A DNA stretch of 64,000 bases from Chitinophaga polysaccharea. Lineage in GTDB: Bacteria > Bacteroidota > Bacteroidia > Chitinophagales > Chitinophagaceae. Location: the NCBI RefSeq assembly GCF_902150045.1, contig NZ_CABFVU010000002.1, positions 980,001-1,044,000 on the forward strand, in the 5' to 3' direction. The notes under the pieces were generated by a model. That model saw only the letters and a list, made by a program, of their open reading frames with translations. It did not search any database and was not told where the DNA came from. The translations under genes and the position numbers were made by a program. Each line of letters opens with the position of its first letter. Position 1 is the first letter of the stretch. Shown piece after piece: positions 1 through 8,113 of the stretch.

Positions 1-638
1 GTTTGCTGGACCGTGGTTTTGCCTTTGCCATTGCGCATGTACGCGGCGGTCAGGAAATGGGCCGTCAATGGTATGAAGATGGCAAAATGTTTAAGAAGAA
101 AAATACGTTCACTGATTTTATAGCCGTTGCAAAATTCCTGGTACAGCAGCACTACACAGATTCTGTACATCTTTACGCAATGGGTGGAAGCGCCGGCGGC
201 CTGTTGATGGGCGCTGTTGCCAATATGGAGCCAGCCTTGTTTAACGGCATTGTGGCGCAGGTTCCTTTTGTGGATGTGGTTACCACCATGCTCGATGAAA
301 GTATTCCGCTTACTACCGGTGAGTTTGATGAATGGGGCAATCCAAAGAACAAGGATTCATATGATTACATGAAGTCCTACTCCCCTTATGATAACGTAGA
401 GCGTAAAGCTTATCCCAATATGCTGGTCACTACCGGTTTACACGATTCCCAGGTACAATACTGGGAGCCGGCCAAATGGGTAGCGAAATTAAGGGAGCTG
501 AAAACAGATCATCATTTACTGCTGCTGCATACTAATATGGAAGCCGGCCATGGCGGCGCTTCGGGGAGGTTTAAGTCGCTGGAAGAAGTGGCGCTGGAAT
601 ATTCCTTCCTGTTGAAGCTGGAAGGGAAAGAAAAATAG
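1..638 (+). CDS. ptrB: S9 family oligopeptidase (oligopeptidase B-like), C-terminal part
   Basis: The gene is cut by the left edge of the window, so only the last ~212 residues are visible, with no start codon. They form the C-terminal half of an alpha/beta-hydrolase catalytic domain of the prolyl oligopeptidase family. The nucleophile motif GGSAGG (Ser at about fragment residue 63), the acid in TTGLHDSQV (Asp about 148) and the histidine in AGHGG (about 183) occur in the right order and spacing. The segment RGGQEMGRQWYEDGK is typical of oligopeptidase B, which cuts short peptides after basic residues. The N-terminal beta-propeller lies outside the window, so the subfamily (PtrB versus another S9A peptidase) is inferred from the C-terminal half only. 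A hairpin terminator follows. Confidence 0.85.
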   Translation, partial: LLDRGFAFAIAHVRGGQEMGRQWYEDGKMFKKKNTFTDFIAVAKFLVQQHYTDSVHLYAMGGSAGGLLMGAVANMEPALFNGIVAQVPFVDVVTTMLDESIPLTTGEFDEWGNPKNKDSYDYMKSYSPYDNVERKAYPNMLVTTGLHDSQVQYWEPAKWVAKLRELKTDHHLLLLHTNMEAGHGGASGRFKSLEEVALEYSFLLKLEGKEK

Positions 639-683
639 TAAAATGAAGCTTAAACGACTGCCGGCCTTCATCAGGTATCAAAT

Positions 684-723
684 AAAAAGAGGGTGTATCG
701 AAAATACGATACACCCTCTTTTT
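684..723. terminator. Bidirectional hairpin terminator between S9 peptidase and murI
   Basis: A perfect 12-bp stem (689-700 with 707-718) has a 6-nt loop. It is flanked by an A-run on the left and a T-run on the right, so it can end transcription on both strands. It lies between the convergent S9 peptidase and murI genes. Confidence 0.85.
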
Positions 724-1540
724 ATTTGGTGAGCATCTTTGATGAAGCCACTGTTTTACCGTAAAAGATCTCCGCCATCTTATCAAAAATTCCGGGATCG
801 TCGGTGGTATAAAAACTACGCTGTTGCTGTTTACTCAACCTGATTTCCATTTCAGGGTGCCGTTTCAGGTAATCTTTCAGGCTGTGCGCCACGATTTTAC
901 CCTGTGATAAAACAGTGATACCTCCCGGTAAAAACTGTTTGATCTTTTTCATCAGCAGCGGGTAGTGAGTACAGCCAAGTACAAGGGTATCGATGCCTGG
1001 TGAGGCCAACAATATTCTGTCCAGGTATTCTTTTACAAAGTAGTCCGCCCCTTCACTTTCATGTTCATTGTTTTCAATCAGCGGCACCCACATCGGGCAG
1101 GCCAGCTGATGTGTTTTTACATGTGGAAAAAACTTCTGGATTTCCAGCGGGTACGATTCAGACGATACTGTACCGTTGGTGGCCAGTATGCCTACTTCAC
1201 CGGTTTGCGTGATGGTGCCTACCATTTCGGAAGTAGGGCGGATCACGCCCAATACCCGGTTATCGGGAGCAATATGCGGCAGGTCTTTCTGTTGGATAGT
1301 GCGCAGTGCTTTCGCGGAGGCAGTGTTGCAGGCCAGTATTACCAGCGGGCATCCCATTTCAAACAGCTTTTGCACGCACTCCAGCGTGTAGGTGTGAATG
1401 GTATCAAAGCCGCGGTTGCCGTAAGGCGCGCGGGCATTGTCTCCCAGATAAATATAGTCGTACTGCGGTAGCTCCGCCACAATTTCCCTGAGTACGGTCA
1501 AACCGCCATAGCCGGAGTCGAATATGCCTATCGGGCCCAT
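722..1540 (-). CDS. murI: Glutamate racemase
   Basis: This 272-residue protein interconverts L- and D-glutamate, supplying D-Glu for peptidoglycan precursors in the cytoplasm. Both catalytic cysteines of the cofactor-independent racemase family are visible: Cys71 in ILACNTASA and Cys190 in VLGCTHYPL. The N-terminal IGIFDSGYGG motif carries the conserved Asp and Ser of the active site. Length is normal for the family. The start is the ATG at 1540; the carbonic anhydrase stop codon lies 2 bp upstream, so the two genes almost certainly form one transcript. The 3' end runs into a bidirectional terminator shared with the S9 peptidase gene. Confidence 0.96.
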   Translation of the reverse strand: MGPIGIFDSGYGGLTVLREIVAELPQYDYIYLGDNARAPYGNRGFDTIHTYTLECVQKLFEMGCPLVILACNTASAKALRTIQQKDLPHIAPDNRVLGVIRPTSEMVGTITQTGEVGILATNGTVSSESYPLEIQKFFPHVKTHQLACPMWVPLIENNEHESEGADYFVKEYLDRILLASPGIDTLVLGCTHYPLLMKKIKQFLPGGITVLSQGKIVAHSLKDYLKRHPEMEIRLSKQQQRSFYTTDDPGIFDKMAEIFYGKTVASSKMLTK

Positions 1541-1542
1541 GT

Positions 1543-2205
1543 TTATTCGGTATCTTTTTGCATCAGGCCGGAACCCGTTAAATCATAAATCTTCTGTATT
1601 TCGTGCAGCACGCCTTCAAAATCTATTTCCAGGTCTTTCAGCGCGCCGTTCTTCAGGTCATATACCCAGCCATGTACAGTGGGGAAACCTTTTGCCACGT
1701 ACGATTTCTGTACAGCTGCAGTTTTGATGACGTTAATGCATTGTTCCTGCGTATTCAGTTCAACGAGGCGGTTATAACGTGCATGCTCATCCGTTATAGC
1801 GTTCAGTTCATCCATGTGAAGGCGGTATACATCGCGGATATTACGCAACCAGGGATTGAGGATACCGAGGTCTTTGGCCTGCATGGCAGCTTTTACGCCG
1901 CCACAGTTGTAATGGCCGCATACAATGATATGTTTTACTTCCAGGTGTACCACCGCGTAATTGATCACGCTCATTACATTGAGATCGATATTAGGTACAA
2001 GGTTGGCGATATTACGGTGTACAAACACTTCTCCTGCTTCAAGGCCCATGATTTCATTGGTTGGAACCCGGCTGTCGCTGCAGCCAATATACAGGTAGTC
2101 TGGTTTCTGTGTGTCCGCCATTTTCTCAAAAAACTGCTCGTCTGTGGCTTTTTTAGTAGCTATCCACTGCTTGTTGTTCTCGAATATCTGCTTATATGCT
2201 GTCAT
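1543..2205 (-). CDS. can: Beta-class carbonic anhydrase
   Basis: This 220-residue cytoplasmic zinc enzyme hydrates CO2 to bicarbonate. The zinc and catalytic residues occur as Cys42-Ser-Asp44-Ser-Arg46 (GCSDSRVP) and His98-x2-Cys101 (CGHYNCGG), the same numbering as in E. coli Can. The ATG at 2205 gives the canonical length. The gene is first in a two-gene operon with murI (2-bp gap). A TATCTTTA sequence at 2234-2227 on the minus strand is a one-mismatch -7 box and may be its promoter. A 10-bp inverted repeat lies further upstream. Confidence 0.95.
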   Translation of the reverse strand: MTAYKQIFENNKQWIATKKATDEQFFEKMADTQKPDYLYIGCSDSRVPTNEIMGLEAGEVFVHRNIANLVPNIDLNVMSVINYAVVHLEVKHIIVCGHYNCGGVKAAMQAKDLGILNPWLRNIRDVYRLHMDELNAITDEHARYNRLVELNTQEQCINVIKTAAVQKSYVAKGFPTVHGWVYDLKNGALKDLEIDFEGVLHEIQKIYDLTGSGLMQKDTE

Positions 2206-2258
2206 GCGGTTTTCATTTTTATGCGTTAAAGATACGTATTGAAAGCATATATGCAGAC

Positions 2259-2281
2259 AACCCTTTCACGATGAAAGGGTT
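2259..2281. repeat. Perfect 10-bp inverted repeat between can and the ABC-F gene
   Basis: AACCCTTTCA and its reverse complement are separated by 3 nt. It lies in the divergent intergenic region where no gene ends, and has no T-run on the plus strand. An operator or a leader hairpin is more likely than a terminator; its function is not known. Confidence 0.5.
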
Positions 2282-2397
2282 AAAGAAATATTGCATCTCT
2301 TTCTGACGCTGGATCACAGCGTGCCCAAAATTTATAAAAGGTTGTTGTAAAGATATTTATTCATATTGTTTATTGATATGTCTGCTATAGTTCATTC

Positions 2398-2428
2398 TTG
2401 GAAACCCCGCATAAAATCAGTACCTTCG
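2398..2428 (+). promoter_or_regulatory. Bacteroidota-type promoter of the ABC-F gene
   Basis: TTG at 2398-2400 is followed after exactly 20 bp by TACCTTCG (2421-2428), one mismatch from the -7 consensus TAnnTTTG. Transcription should start near 2432. This excludes the upstream in-frame ATG at 2366 and supports the ATG at 2453. Confidence 0.7.
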
Positions 2429-2452
2429 CAGCTTCAAAATTTGATAGCCAGC

Positions 2453-4096
2453 ATGATCAGTGTTAAAAACGTAACGCTCTCTTTCGGTAAGAGAGTATTG
2501 TTTGACGAAGTAAACCTCAATTTCACAAAAGGGAACTGTTATGGTGTGATTGGGGCCAATGGAGCAGGGAAGTCTACTTTTCTGAAGATATTGTCCGGTG
2601 AGATCGAACCGAATAAGGGTACAGTGGAAATCACTCCCGGTGAGCGCATGAGCGTGCTCACGCAGAACCACTTCCAGTTTGATGAGGTTACGGTGCTGAA
2701 TGCCGTATTGATGGGTAATAAAAAGCTTTGGGAAATAGCGAACGAAAGGGATACTATATATGCCAAGGAAGATTTTACCGAGGAAGACGGTATGCGTGCA
2801 GGCGAACTGGAAGCTGAATATGGTGAGATGGGCGGCTATACTGCAGAAAGCGATGCAGGTGTGTTGCTGAGCGATCTGGGCGTGAAAGAAGAAGTGCATG
2901 GTATGCTGATGAAGGATATTGCCGGTAGCCTTAAAGTGCGGGTACTGCTTGCACAGGCCCTGTTTGGTAATCCTGATATCCTCCTGCTGGATGAGCCTAC
3001 GAACGACTTGGATGTGGAAACCATTGGCTGGCTGGAGAACTTCCTGGCCGACTACGAAAATATTGTGATCGTGGTATCCCACGACCGTCACTTCCTGGAT
3101 GCCGTATGTACGCATGTGGCAGATGTGGACCGCGCAAAGATCCAGATCTTCAGTGGTAACTATACCTTCTGGTACGAATCATCCCAGTTGATGGCCCGCC
3201 AGATTGCAGATAAGAACAAGAAGATGGAAGATAAGCGTAAAGACCTGCTGGACTTTATCGCCCGCTTTAGCGCCAACGCCTCCAAAAGTAAACAGGCTAC
3301 TTCCCGTAAGAAAGCCCTGGAAAAACTGGTGGTGGAAGATATACAGCCATCTAACCGTAAATATCCCGGTATCATCTTCAAGCAACAGCGTGAAGTGGGT
3401 AACCAGATACTGAACGTGGAAAAACTGGAGAAGCTGGCAGACGGCCGTAAACTCTTTACAGATGTTACTTTCTCTGTTAACAAGGGAGATAAGATCGCAT
3501 TTCTTTCTAAAGATCACCTGGCACTTACTACTTTCTTTGAGGTGATCAACAGTGAAGCAACAGCAGACAGCGGCAAGTTTGAATGGGGTACCACTGTAAC
3601 CAGTGCCTACCTGCCAAACGATAATGCTGCCTACTTTGCCAATAAAGACCTGAACCTGATGGATTGGTTACGTCAGTACGTGCCACCTCATGTAACAGAT
3701 GTGGATGAACCTTTCCTCCGTGGTTTCCTCGGTAAAATGTTATTTGGCGGAGATGAGATCATGAAGAAAACTTCAGTGCTGAGCGGTGGTGAAAAAGTAC
3801 GTTGCATGATCAGCCGTATGATGTTGCAGGACCCGAATGTGCTCATACTTGATGAGCCTACCAACCACCTGGATCTTGAGTCTATCCAGGCTTTCAACGA
3901 AAGCATGATCAACTACAAGGGAGTGGTGCTGTTCACTACCCATGACCATACCTTCATGCAATCAGTAGCTAACCGTATTATCGAGTTAACGCCTAAAGGT
4001 ATCATCGACAGGCTCATGACCTTTGATGAATACCTGGCAGATGAACGTGTGAAAGCGCTGCGCGAAGAAATGTATGGTAGTGCAGTTCCGGCGTAA
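2453..4096 (+). CDS. ABC-F family ATPase (YbiT-like)
   Basis: This 547-residue soluble protein has two ABC ATPase domains and no membrane segment, the layout of the ABC-F translation factors that act at the ribosomal E site. NBD1 has a normal Walker A (GANGAGKS, 34-41) and Walker B (LLLDEPTNDLD) but a degenerate signature (AGSLK, 157-161). NBD2 has a normal signature (LSGGEK, 443-448) and Walker B (LILDEPTNHLD) but its P-loop (LSKDHLALTT, 351-360) has lost the GxxGxGKS pattern. The charged linker between the domains (about 245-300) matches the ribosome-contacting linker of the family. The start is set by the promoter, since an earlier ATG at 2366 precedes the -33 element. The exact translational role, or any antibiotic protection, cannot be read from the sequence. 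Confidence 0.9.
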   Translation: MISVKNVTLSFGKRVLFDEVNLNFTKGNCYGVIGANGAGKSTFLKILSGEIEPNKGTVEITPGERMSVLTQNHFQFDEVTVLNAVLMGNKKLWEIANERDTIYAKEDFTEEDGMRAGELEAEYGEMGGYTAESDAGVLLSDLGVKEEVHGMLMKDIAGSLKVRVLLAQALFGNPDILLLDEPTNDLDVETIGWLENFLADYENIVIVVSHDRHFLDAVCTHVADVDRAKIQIFSGNYTFWYESSQLMARQIADKNKKMEDKRKDLLDFIARFSANASKSKQATSRKKALEKLVVEDIQPSNRKYPGIIFKQQREVGNQILNVEKLEKLADGRKLFTDVTFSVNKGDKIAFLSKDHLALTTFFEVINSEATADSGKFEWGTTVTSAYLPNDNAAYFANKDLNLMDWLRQYVPPHVTDVDEPFLRGFLGKMLFGGDEIMKKTSVLSGGEKVRCMISRMMLQDPNVLILDEPTNHLDLESIQAFNESMINYKGVVLFTTHDHTFMQSVANRIIELTPKGIIDRLMTFDEYLADERVKALREEMYGSAVPA

Positions 4097-4117
4097 AAGA
4101 GATAGCTTAAAAATATG

Positions 4118-4155
4118 GAAGCGAATGACCAGCCGGTCATTCGCTTCTTTTTTTG
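4118..4155 (+). terminator. Terminator after the ABC-F gene
   Basis: A perfect 13-bp stem (4118-4130 with 4135-4147) has a 4-nt loop and is followed by a T-run (4148-4155). Confidence 0.85.
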
Positions 4156-4174
4156 ATGGTGAGTTTATATCTTC

Positions 4175-4570
4175 TTACAAATACTCCTCTATTACCTTTA
4201 ATTTGTTCTTATCAAGGGGCTTTGTAATGTACGCCATCAGCTCCGGCGTATGTTGTACTTTTTGCATGTCCCGTACATCCACAGAGGATGAGCACATGAT
4301 GATCGGGATAGTATTTTTAAACGATGTTTTTAATCCCCTGTATGCCTCAATAAAATCCCAGCCGTTCATTCGCTGCATATTCATATCAAGAATGATAAGA
4401 GAGGGTAAGGTAGGTTGAGGGGCTCTGGAAAGCTGTTCCAGGGCTTCTTCTGCGCAGAGAAAAGAGGTAACTACCAGATGATTGCTTTGGTGCCCCAACA
4501 TTTTTTTGATAATGAAATGAAATATTTCATCATCATCTACAACGTACACTATTTTATTCATGTCTTCCAT
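4175..4570 (-). CDS. Single-domain response regulator (CheY-like receiver)
   Basis: The 131 residues consist of one receiver domain with no output domain. The acidic pocket is VVDDDE near the N-terminus, the phosphoacceptor Asp is in LIILDMNM, the switch Ser is in IIMCSSSVD, and the conserved Lys is in YITKPL. Such proteins usually relay phosphate to a partner protein or sit in a phosphorelay; the partner is unknown. No histidine kinase is adjacent. The start could be the ATG at 4570 or the one at 4561 (MNKIVYVVDDD), three codons later. It converges on the ABC-F gene across that gene's terminator. Confidence 0.9.
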   Translation of the reverse strand: MEDMNKIVYVVDDDEIFHFIIKKMLGHQSNHLVVTSFLCAEEALEQLSRAPQPTLPSLIILDMNMQRMNGWDFIEAYRGLKTSFKNTIPIIMCSSSVDVRDMQKVQHTPELMAYITKPLDKNKLKVIEEYL

Positions 4571-5005
4571 GCTTCGGTTTTAATTGGGCTTCTTATCTTA
4601 TCCGATAATAACAAAAGGCGCACAAAAAGACGATGTTAAGGAATTACGTGGCCCTGTTTGTTGCAAAGTAGGGGCATTGACTTCAGGGATAACAAGTGGC
4701 TGAAATCAAATCCTTCATCGTAAACATGGGCTGGGTCGGCATTTATAGTATGCCTGCCACATTCTTCTTCTTAAGCATTGGTCATGGGAGTGCAGTGGCC
4801 TCCGGCTATCTTTAATTGTGAAGCAAAGAACGTTAATTTAATTTTATTTTTATATATATGTTTTTGTCAATAACTAATCATTAACAAATGAGATAAGCGA
4901 AAAAAATATCACGAATCTGGTGAACACTCTCCCTGAAAGGCAATGGCCGGAACGAAGTATGATCTTCGTTCCGGCCATTGCCTTTATCATTAAAGCTGAT
5001 TGCTG
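4571..5005. other. Intergenic region of 435 bp
   Basis: I find no convincing gene. A 29-codon ATG frame at 4726-4815 (plus strand) encodes a hydrophobic peptide, but it has no promoter or conserved feature I recognise. The part at 4820-4915 is very AT-rich. A strong hairpin (4936-4985) marks the 3' end of the next gene. Confidence 0.5.
4936..4985 (-). terminator. Long hairpin downstream of the coiled-coil membrane protein gene
   Basis: A perfect 22-bp inverted repeat (4936-4957 with 4964-4985) has a 6-nt loop and begins 20 bp after the stop codon at 5006. The T-tail is only three bases on either strand, so termination or 3'-end protection are both possible. Confidence 0.7.
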
Positions 5006-5968
5006 TTAAAACAAGCCGCCTTTTTTCAATGTTACTTTACCTTGTCCGATTTTGAAACCGTTATGGTAGATTTCAACAGCATAATCGCCTGCCTTGAAAT
5101 CGGAATTCTGTTTCCAGTCCATACTCACGGATTGTTTCTGGCCGGTAGTGTAAGTCACTGTTTTCTTGGCAGTATATAGTTTTTCAGTGCCATCTTCCAG
5201 TGTGAAACGGCCGGAGCCCAATGCTTCTACTGCCAGTGGAGCACCATCCGGAGCTGTGATAGCTACGAAGATCTCTTTATCACCGGTGGGTGCAATACGG
5301 TTGTCGTCCAGGTCAAAGGTAACCCGCATCATATCTGCACGTTTTGCTTTGCTGGTTTCTACTTCTTTACCGTTGTTCTTTACACGGATCGGTAACAATT
5401 TAATGTTGGATGCATGTAATACAGATCCCAGGTCTACCTTCTTATTGAGGCTGTCTTTTACAACAGACACTGAGTCGCGCTCTTTACGGGCATAATCCCT
5501 TTCACCGGCCAGTACTATCTTTTCTCCTTCCAGGCGCTCGATGGTTTGAGTATAACCCTCGATGTTGGATTTCAATTGCTCAATCAAACGGCGTGCTTCT
5601 GCCAGTTGTGCCTGTGTAGCGTTTTTGTTGGACAGGATGCTGGAGATCCTGGCCTTCATATCCTGTATTTCTTTATCTTTTGTTTTAACCAGGCTGTCCA
5701 TCCGGGTGTTCTGCGATACCAGGTCATCCAGGCGGGCATTGGCCGCGTTGTATTCCTGCTGCAGTGCATCACGGGAAGAAGAGATCGAATCTATCTGGGT
5801 GTTTTTTTGAACGATTTGCTCGCTGGATTTATTTTTGTCATATAACATATATATCCAGGTACCGGCTAATGCTGCAATTAAAATACCGTAAATTAGACCA
5901 TTGCGGCTGCGTGGTTTTTCTGGTCCGGGTGATCCCGGTGCAGGGGAATTAAAGGTGTTCTCCGTCAT
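5006..5968 (-). CDS. Membrane-anchored coiled-coil protein of unknown function
   Basis: No family function is recognised for these 320 residues. The order of parts is a short Pro/Gly-rich cytoplasmic N-terminus, one transmembrane helix (about residues 25-44, LIYGILIAALAGTWIYMLYD), a long heptad-rich coiled coil (about 48-175, rich in Gln, Glu, Arg and Lys), and a globular C-terminal domain (about 180-318) with beta-strand-like alternation and an RVTFDLDDN segment. The layout suggests a periplasmic structural or sensor protein anchored in the inner membrane. A -7 box TACTTTTG (6022-6015) lies 46 bp upstream of the ATG at 5968, and the gene appears monocistronic. Confidence 0.8.
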   Translation of the reverse strand: MTENTFNSPAPGSPGPEKPRSRNGLIYGILIAALAGTWIYMLYDKNKSSEQIVQKNTQIDSISSSRDALQQEYNAANARLDDLVSQNTRMDSLVKTKDKEIQDMKARISSILSNKNATQAQLAEARRLIEQLKSNIEGYTQTIERLEGEKIVLAGERDYARKERDSVSVVKDSLNKKVDLGSVLHASNIKLLPIRVKNNGKEVETSKAKRADMMRVTFDLDDNRIAPTGDKEIFVAITAPDGAPLAVEALGSGRFTLEDGTEKLYTAKKTVTYTTGQKQSVSMDWKQNSDFKAGDYAVEIYHNGFKIGQGKVTLKKGGLF

Positions 5969-6014
5969 AGTTGTGAGTTTTATGTTTTTTGTTATATGGT
6001 TAAAAATTGTTATT

Positions 6015-6022
6015 CAAAAGTA
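6015..6022 (-). promoter_or_regulatory. -7 promoter box of the coiled-coil membrane protein gene
   Basis: TACTTTTG on the minus strand matches TAnnTTTG. No TTG lies at the ideal -33 distance. Confidence 0.5.
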
Positions 6023-6070
6023 CTTATAATATTCTTATTTTATAAATAGCTATAAAACTGTTTTTTAATT

Positions 6071-6799
6071 GTGCTTCCAAATATTGCGTTAGATCAATTA
6101 TTACTGTTGGACATAGAAACAACACCGGCGGCTCCAGCTATAGAGCACTTATCTGAAGATATGCAACAGCTTTGGCGGGAGAAAATGGCAAAAACTGCGC
6201 CAGTTTCAGGAAACGATGACTCAGCATACGTCGACAGGGCTGGCATCTACGCCGAATTTGGAAAAATAGTTTGCATTTCGGCAGGGTTTTTCAGCCTGGA
6301 AAATAACAGGTACCAGTTAAGGCTGAAATCGTTTTATCATGATGATGAAGCAGTTGTGCTTTCCGGATTTTTAGAATTAATTAATAAATTCTATGCAAAG
6401 TATCCCCGGTTCCAGTTTGCCGGGCATAACATCAAAGAATTTGATATTCCTTTTATTTGCAGGAGGTCTGTTATCCATCTGTTATCTTTGCCACAACCTT
6501 TACAGCTGCATGGATTTAAACCCTGGGAGGTTCCCATGCTGGATACCCTGCAGCTGTGGCGCTTCGGGGACTTTAAACATTACATTTCCCTGAAACTCCT
6601 GACCGCCGTAATGGGCATTGATACGCCCAAAGACGATATAGACGGCAGTATGGTAGGGAAGGTGTACTGGGAGGAAAAAGACCTGGAACGTATTGCCGCC
6701 TATTGCCAGAAAGATGTACTGGCAGTAGCACAGCTGCTGTTAAAATTCAAACGGTTACCGGCTTTGACCCCGGAAGATATTATCATCGTAAAAAAATAG
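6071..6799 (+). CDS. Predicted 3'-5' exonuclease of the PolB-exonuclease-like (DEDDy) family
   Basis: The 242 residues contain the three exonuclease motifs: DIET near residue 16 (Asp and Glu), the GHNIKEFDIPF segment (Asp of motif II), and YCQKDVLAVAQ near the C-terminus (Tyr and Asp of motif III, DEDDy type). The family is related to the proofreading domain of PolB but lacks a polymerase domain; a role in DNA repair or turnover is inferred. The best start is GTG 6071; an in-frame stop lies 24 bp further upstream. holA starts 26 bp after its stop codon, suggesting a joint DNA-metabolism transcript. Confidence 0.85.
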   Translation: MLPNIALDQLLLLDIETTPAAPAIEHLSEDMQQLWREKMAKTAPVSGNDDSAYVDRAGIYAEFGKIVCISAGFFSLENNRYQLRLKSFYHDDEAVVLSGFLELINKFYAKYPRFQFAGHNIKEFDIPFICRRSVIHLLSLPQPLQLHGFKPWEVPMLDTLQLWRFGDFKHYISLKLLTAVMGIDTPKDDIDGSMVGKVYWEEKDLERIAAYCQKDVLAVAQLLLKFKRLPALTPEDIIIVKK

Positions 6800-6825
6800 T
6801 CGTAAAGACGAAAAGTAATGTAATA

Positions 6826-7821
6826 ATGGAGTACCAGGACATCATCAGGGATTGGAAGCAACAGAAATTCAAATCATTATACTGGCTGGAAGGAGATGAA
6901 GACTTTTTCATTGACCAGGTAACCAGTTATGCTGAACATGAACTGCTGCCCGAATCGGAGAAAGGCTTCAATCTCACAGTCCTTTATGGAAAAGATACGG
7001 ATTGGACCCAGGTGATCAATGCCTGCCGGAGATATCCCATGTTCGCAGAAAGACAGGTGGTACTTTTGAAAGAAGCACAGGCCATGCGCGACCTGCTGAA
7101 ACTGGAAGCATATATAGATAATCCGCTTACCTCCACCGTGTTTGTAGTAGCGCATAAACAGGGCAAAATAGATGGCAGGAGTAAAATGGCCAAACTCATA
7201 AAAGAGAAAGGCGTGCTGCTGTCTACAAAAAAAATGTATGATAACCAGCTGCCTGGTTGGGTGGAAGGTTATGTAAGCAGCCGCGGACTGGCCATCTCAC
7301 AAAAAGCTGCCATTCTCCTGGTAGATCATATCGGCAACGACCTGTCACGTATTGCCAATGAAATTGATAAACTGCTGGTGAATCTGCCTGCCCAGAAAAA
7401 GATCGATGAAACAGACATTGAAAAGTATGTGGGCATCAGCAAGGAATACAATGTGTTTGAGCTGCAGAACGCCCTGGGGCAAAAAAATACTGCCAAAGTA
7501 TTCCGGATCATATCCTATTTTGCCGCTAATCCCAAAGCGGCGCCCATCCAAATGACGTTGCCGGCCCTGTATAACTTTTTCGCGAAAGTAAACCTCATTT
7601 TCAGCGTAAAAGGAGGGGAGAAAGAAGTGGCTTCGGCGCTCGGTGTGCACCCGTTTTTTGTAAAGGATTACATGAATGCAGCCCGTCAGTATGGACCGGA
7701 AGGCACAGAGAAAGCTATTTTGCTGTTACATCAGTATAACCTGCGGAGTATAGGCATTAACGATAGCGGTGTGGAAGATGGGGAACTGATGAAGGAGCTG
7801 ATGTATAAGGTGATGAATTAA
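6826..7821 (+). CDS. holA: DNA polymerase III delta subunit
   Basis: This 331-residue clamp-loader subunit opens the beta sliding clamp. The N-terminal part (YWLEGDEDFFIDQ, then VVLLKEAQAM and VFVVAHKQGKIDGRSK) and the LVDHIGNDLSRIANEIDKL segment fit the delta-subunit fold, a RecA-like domain without a functional P-loop. The C-terminal helical collar domain contains LRSIGINDSG. An in-frame upstream start at 6703 would overlap the exonuclease gene by ~100 bp, so the ATG at 6826 is preferred; it gives the usual length. It lies 26 bp after the exonuclease gene and 22 bp before a small membrane-protein gene. Confidence 0.9.
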   Translation: MEYQDIIRDWKQQKFKSLYWLEGDEDFFIDQVTSYAEHELLPESEKGFNLTVLYGKDTDWTQVINACRRYPMFAERQVVLLKEAQAMRDLLKLEAYIDNPLTSTVFVVAHKQGKIDGRSKMAKLIKEKGVLLSTKKMYDNQLPGWVEGYVSSRGLAISQKAAILLVDHIGNDLSRIANEIDKLLVNLPAQKKIDETDIEKYVGISKEYNVFELQNALGQKNTAKVFRIISYFAANPKAAPIQMTLPALYNFFAKVNLIFSVKGGEKEVASALGVHPFFVKDYMNAARQYGPEGTEKAILLLHQYNLRSIGINDSGVEDGELMKELMYKVMN

Positions 7822-7843
7822 ATAATCCCTGTAAACTGTTTCA

Positions 7844-8113
7844 ATGGCTGTTGAAATAAAAAAGATATTCAGAACGCTGTTCGGTATTTTGTTTTTCTTT
7901 CTGGGTAGCTTTTGCGCTTTTATAGTGCTGCTGAATACTGTATCAGTCGGTAATGGAAGGGTCAGTGTAGACCTTAAAATGGATGCATACGCAGCTGTGT
8001 CGATGTGCTTTTATATAATAGCGTCTGCCTTTTTTTTCTGGCGGGGAGTTCGTTTAATGAAGCCTCTTAAAAAACGGGAAGAAACGATAGATTTCCTCGG
8101 CGAAGAATTCTAA
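7844..8113 (+). CDS. Small membrane protein with two transmembrane segments
   Basis: The 89 residues have one hydrophobic helix at about 11-32 (LFGILFFFLGSFCAFIVLL) and a second at about 50-67 (AVSMCFYIIASAFFFWRGV), followed by a charged C-terminal tail. I recognise no family. The gene follows holA by 22 bp in the same direction and is probably co-transcribed. Its stop codon overlaps the ribF stop on the opposite strand by 3 bp. Confidence 0.65.
   Translation: MAVEIKKIFRTLFGILFFFLGSFCAFIVLLNTVSVGNGRVSVDLKMDAYAAVSMCFYIIASAFFFWRGVRLMKPLKKREETIDFLGEEF

Noticed and set aside
1061..1471. 136-codon plus-strand frame over murI
   Set aside because: Antisense shadow of murI; both catalytic motifs read on the minus strand.
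2366..2452. 29-residue N-terminal extension of the ABC-F protein
   Set aside because: The extension spans the TTG-N20-TACCTTCG promoter, so it would lie upstream of transcription.
4571..4935. Hidden small gene at 4726-4815
   Set aside because: Twenty-nine hydrophobic codons with no promoter, neighbour or recognised sequence; recorded only in the gap note.
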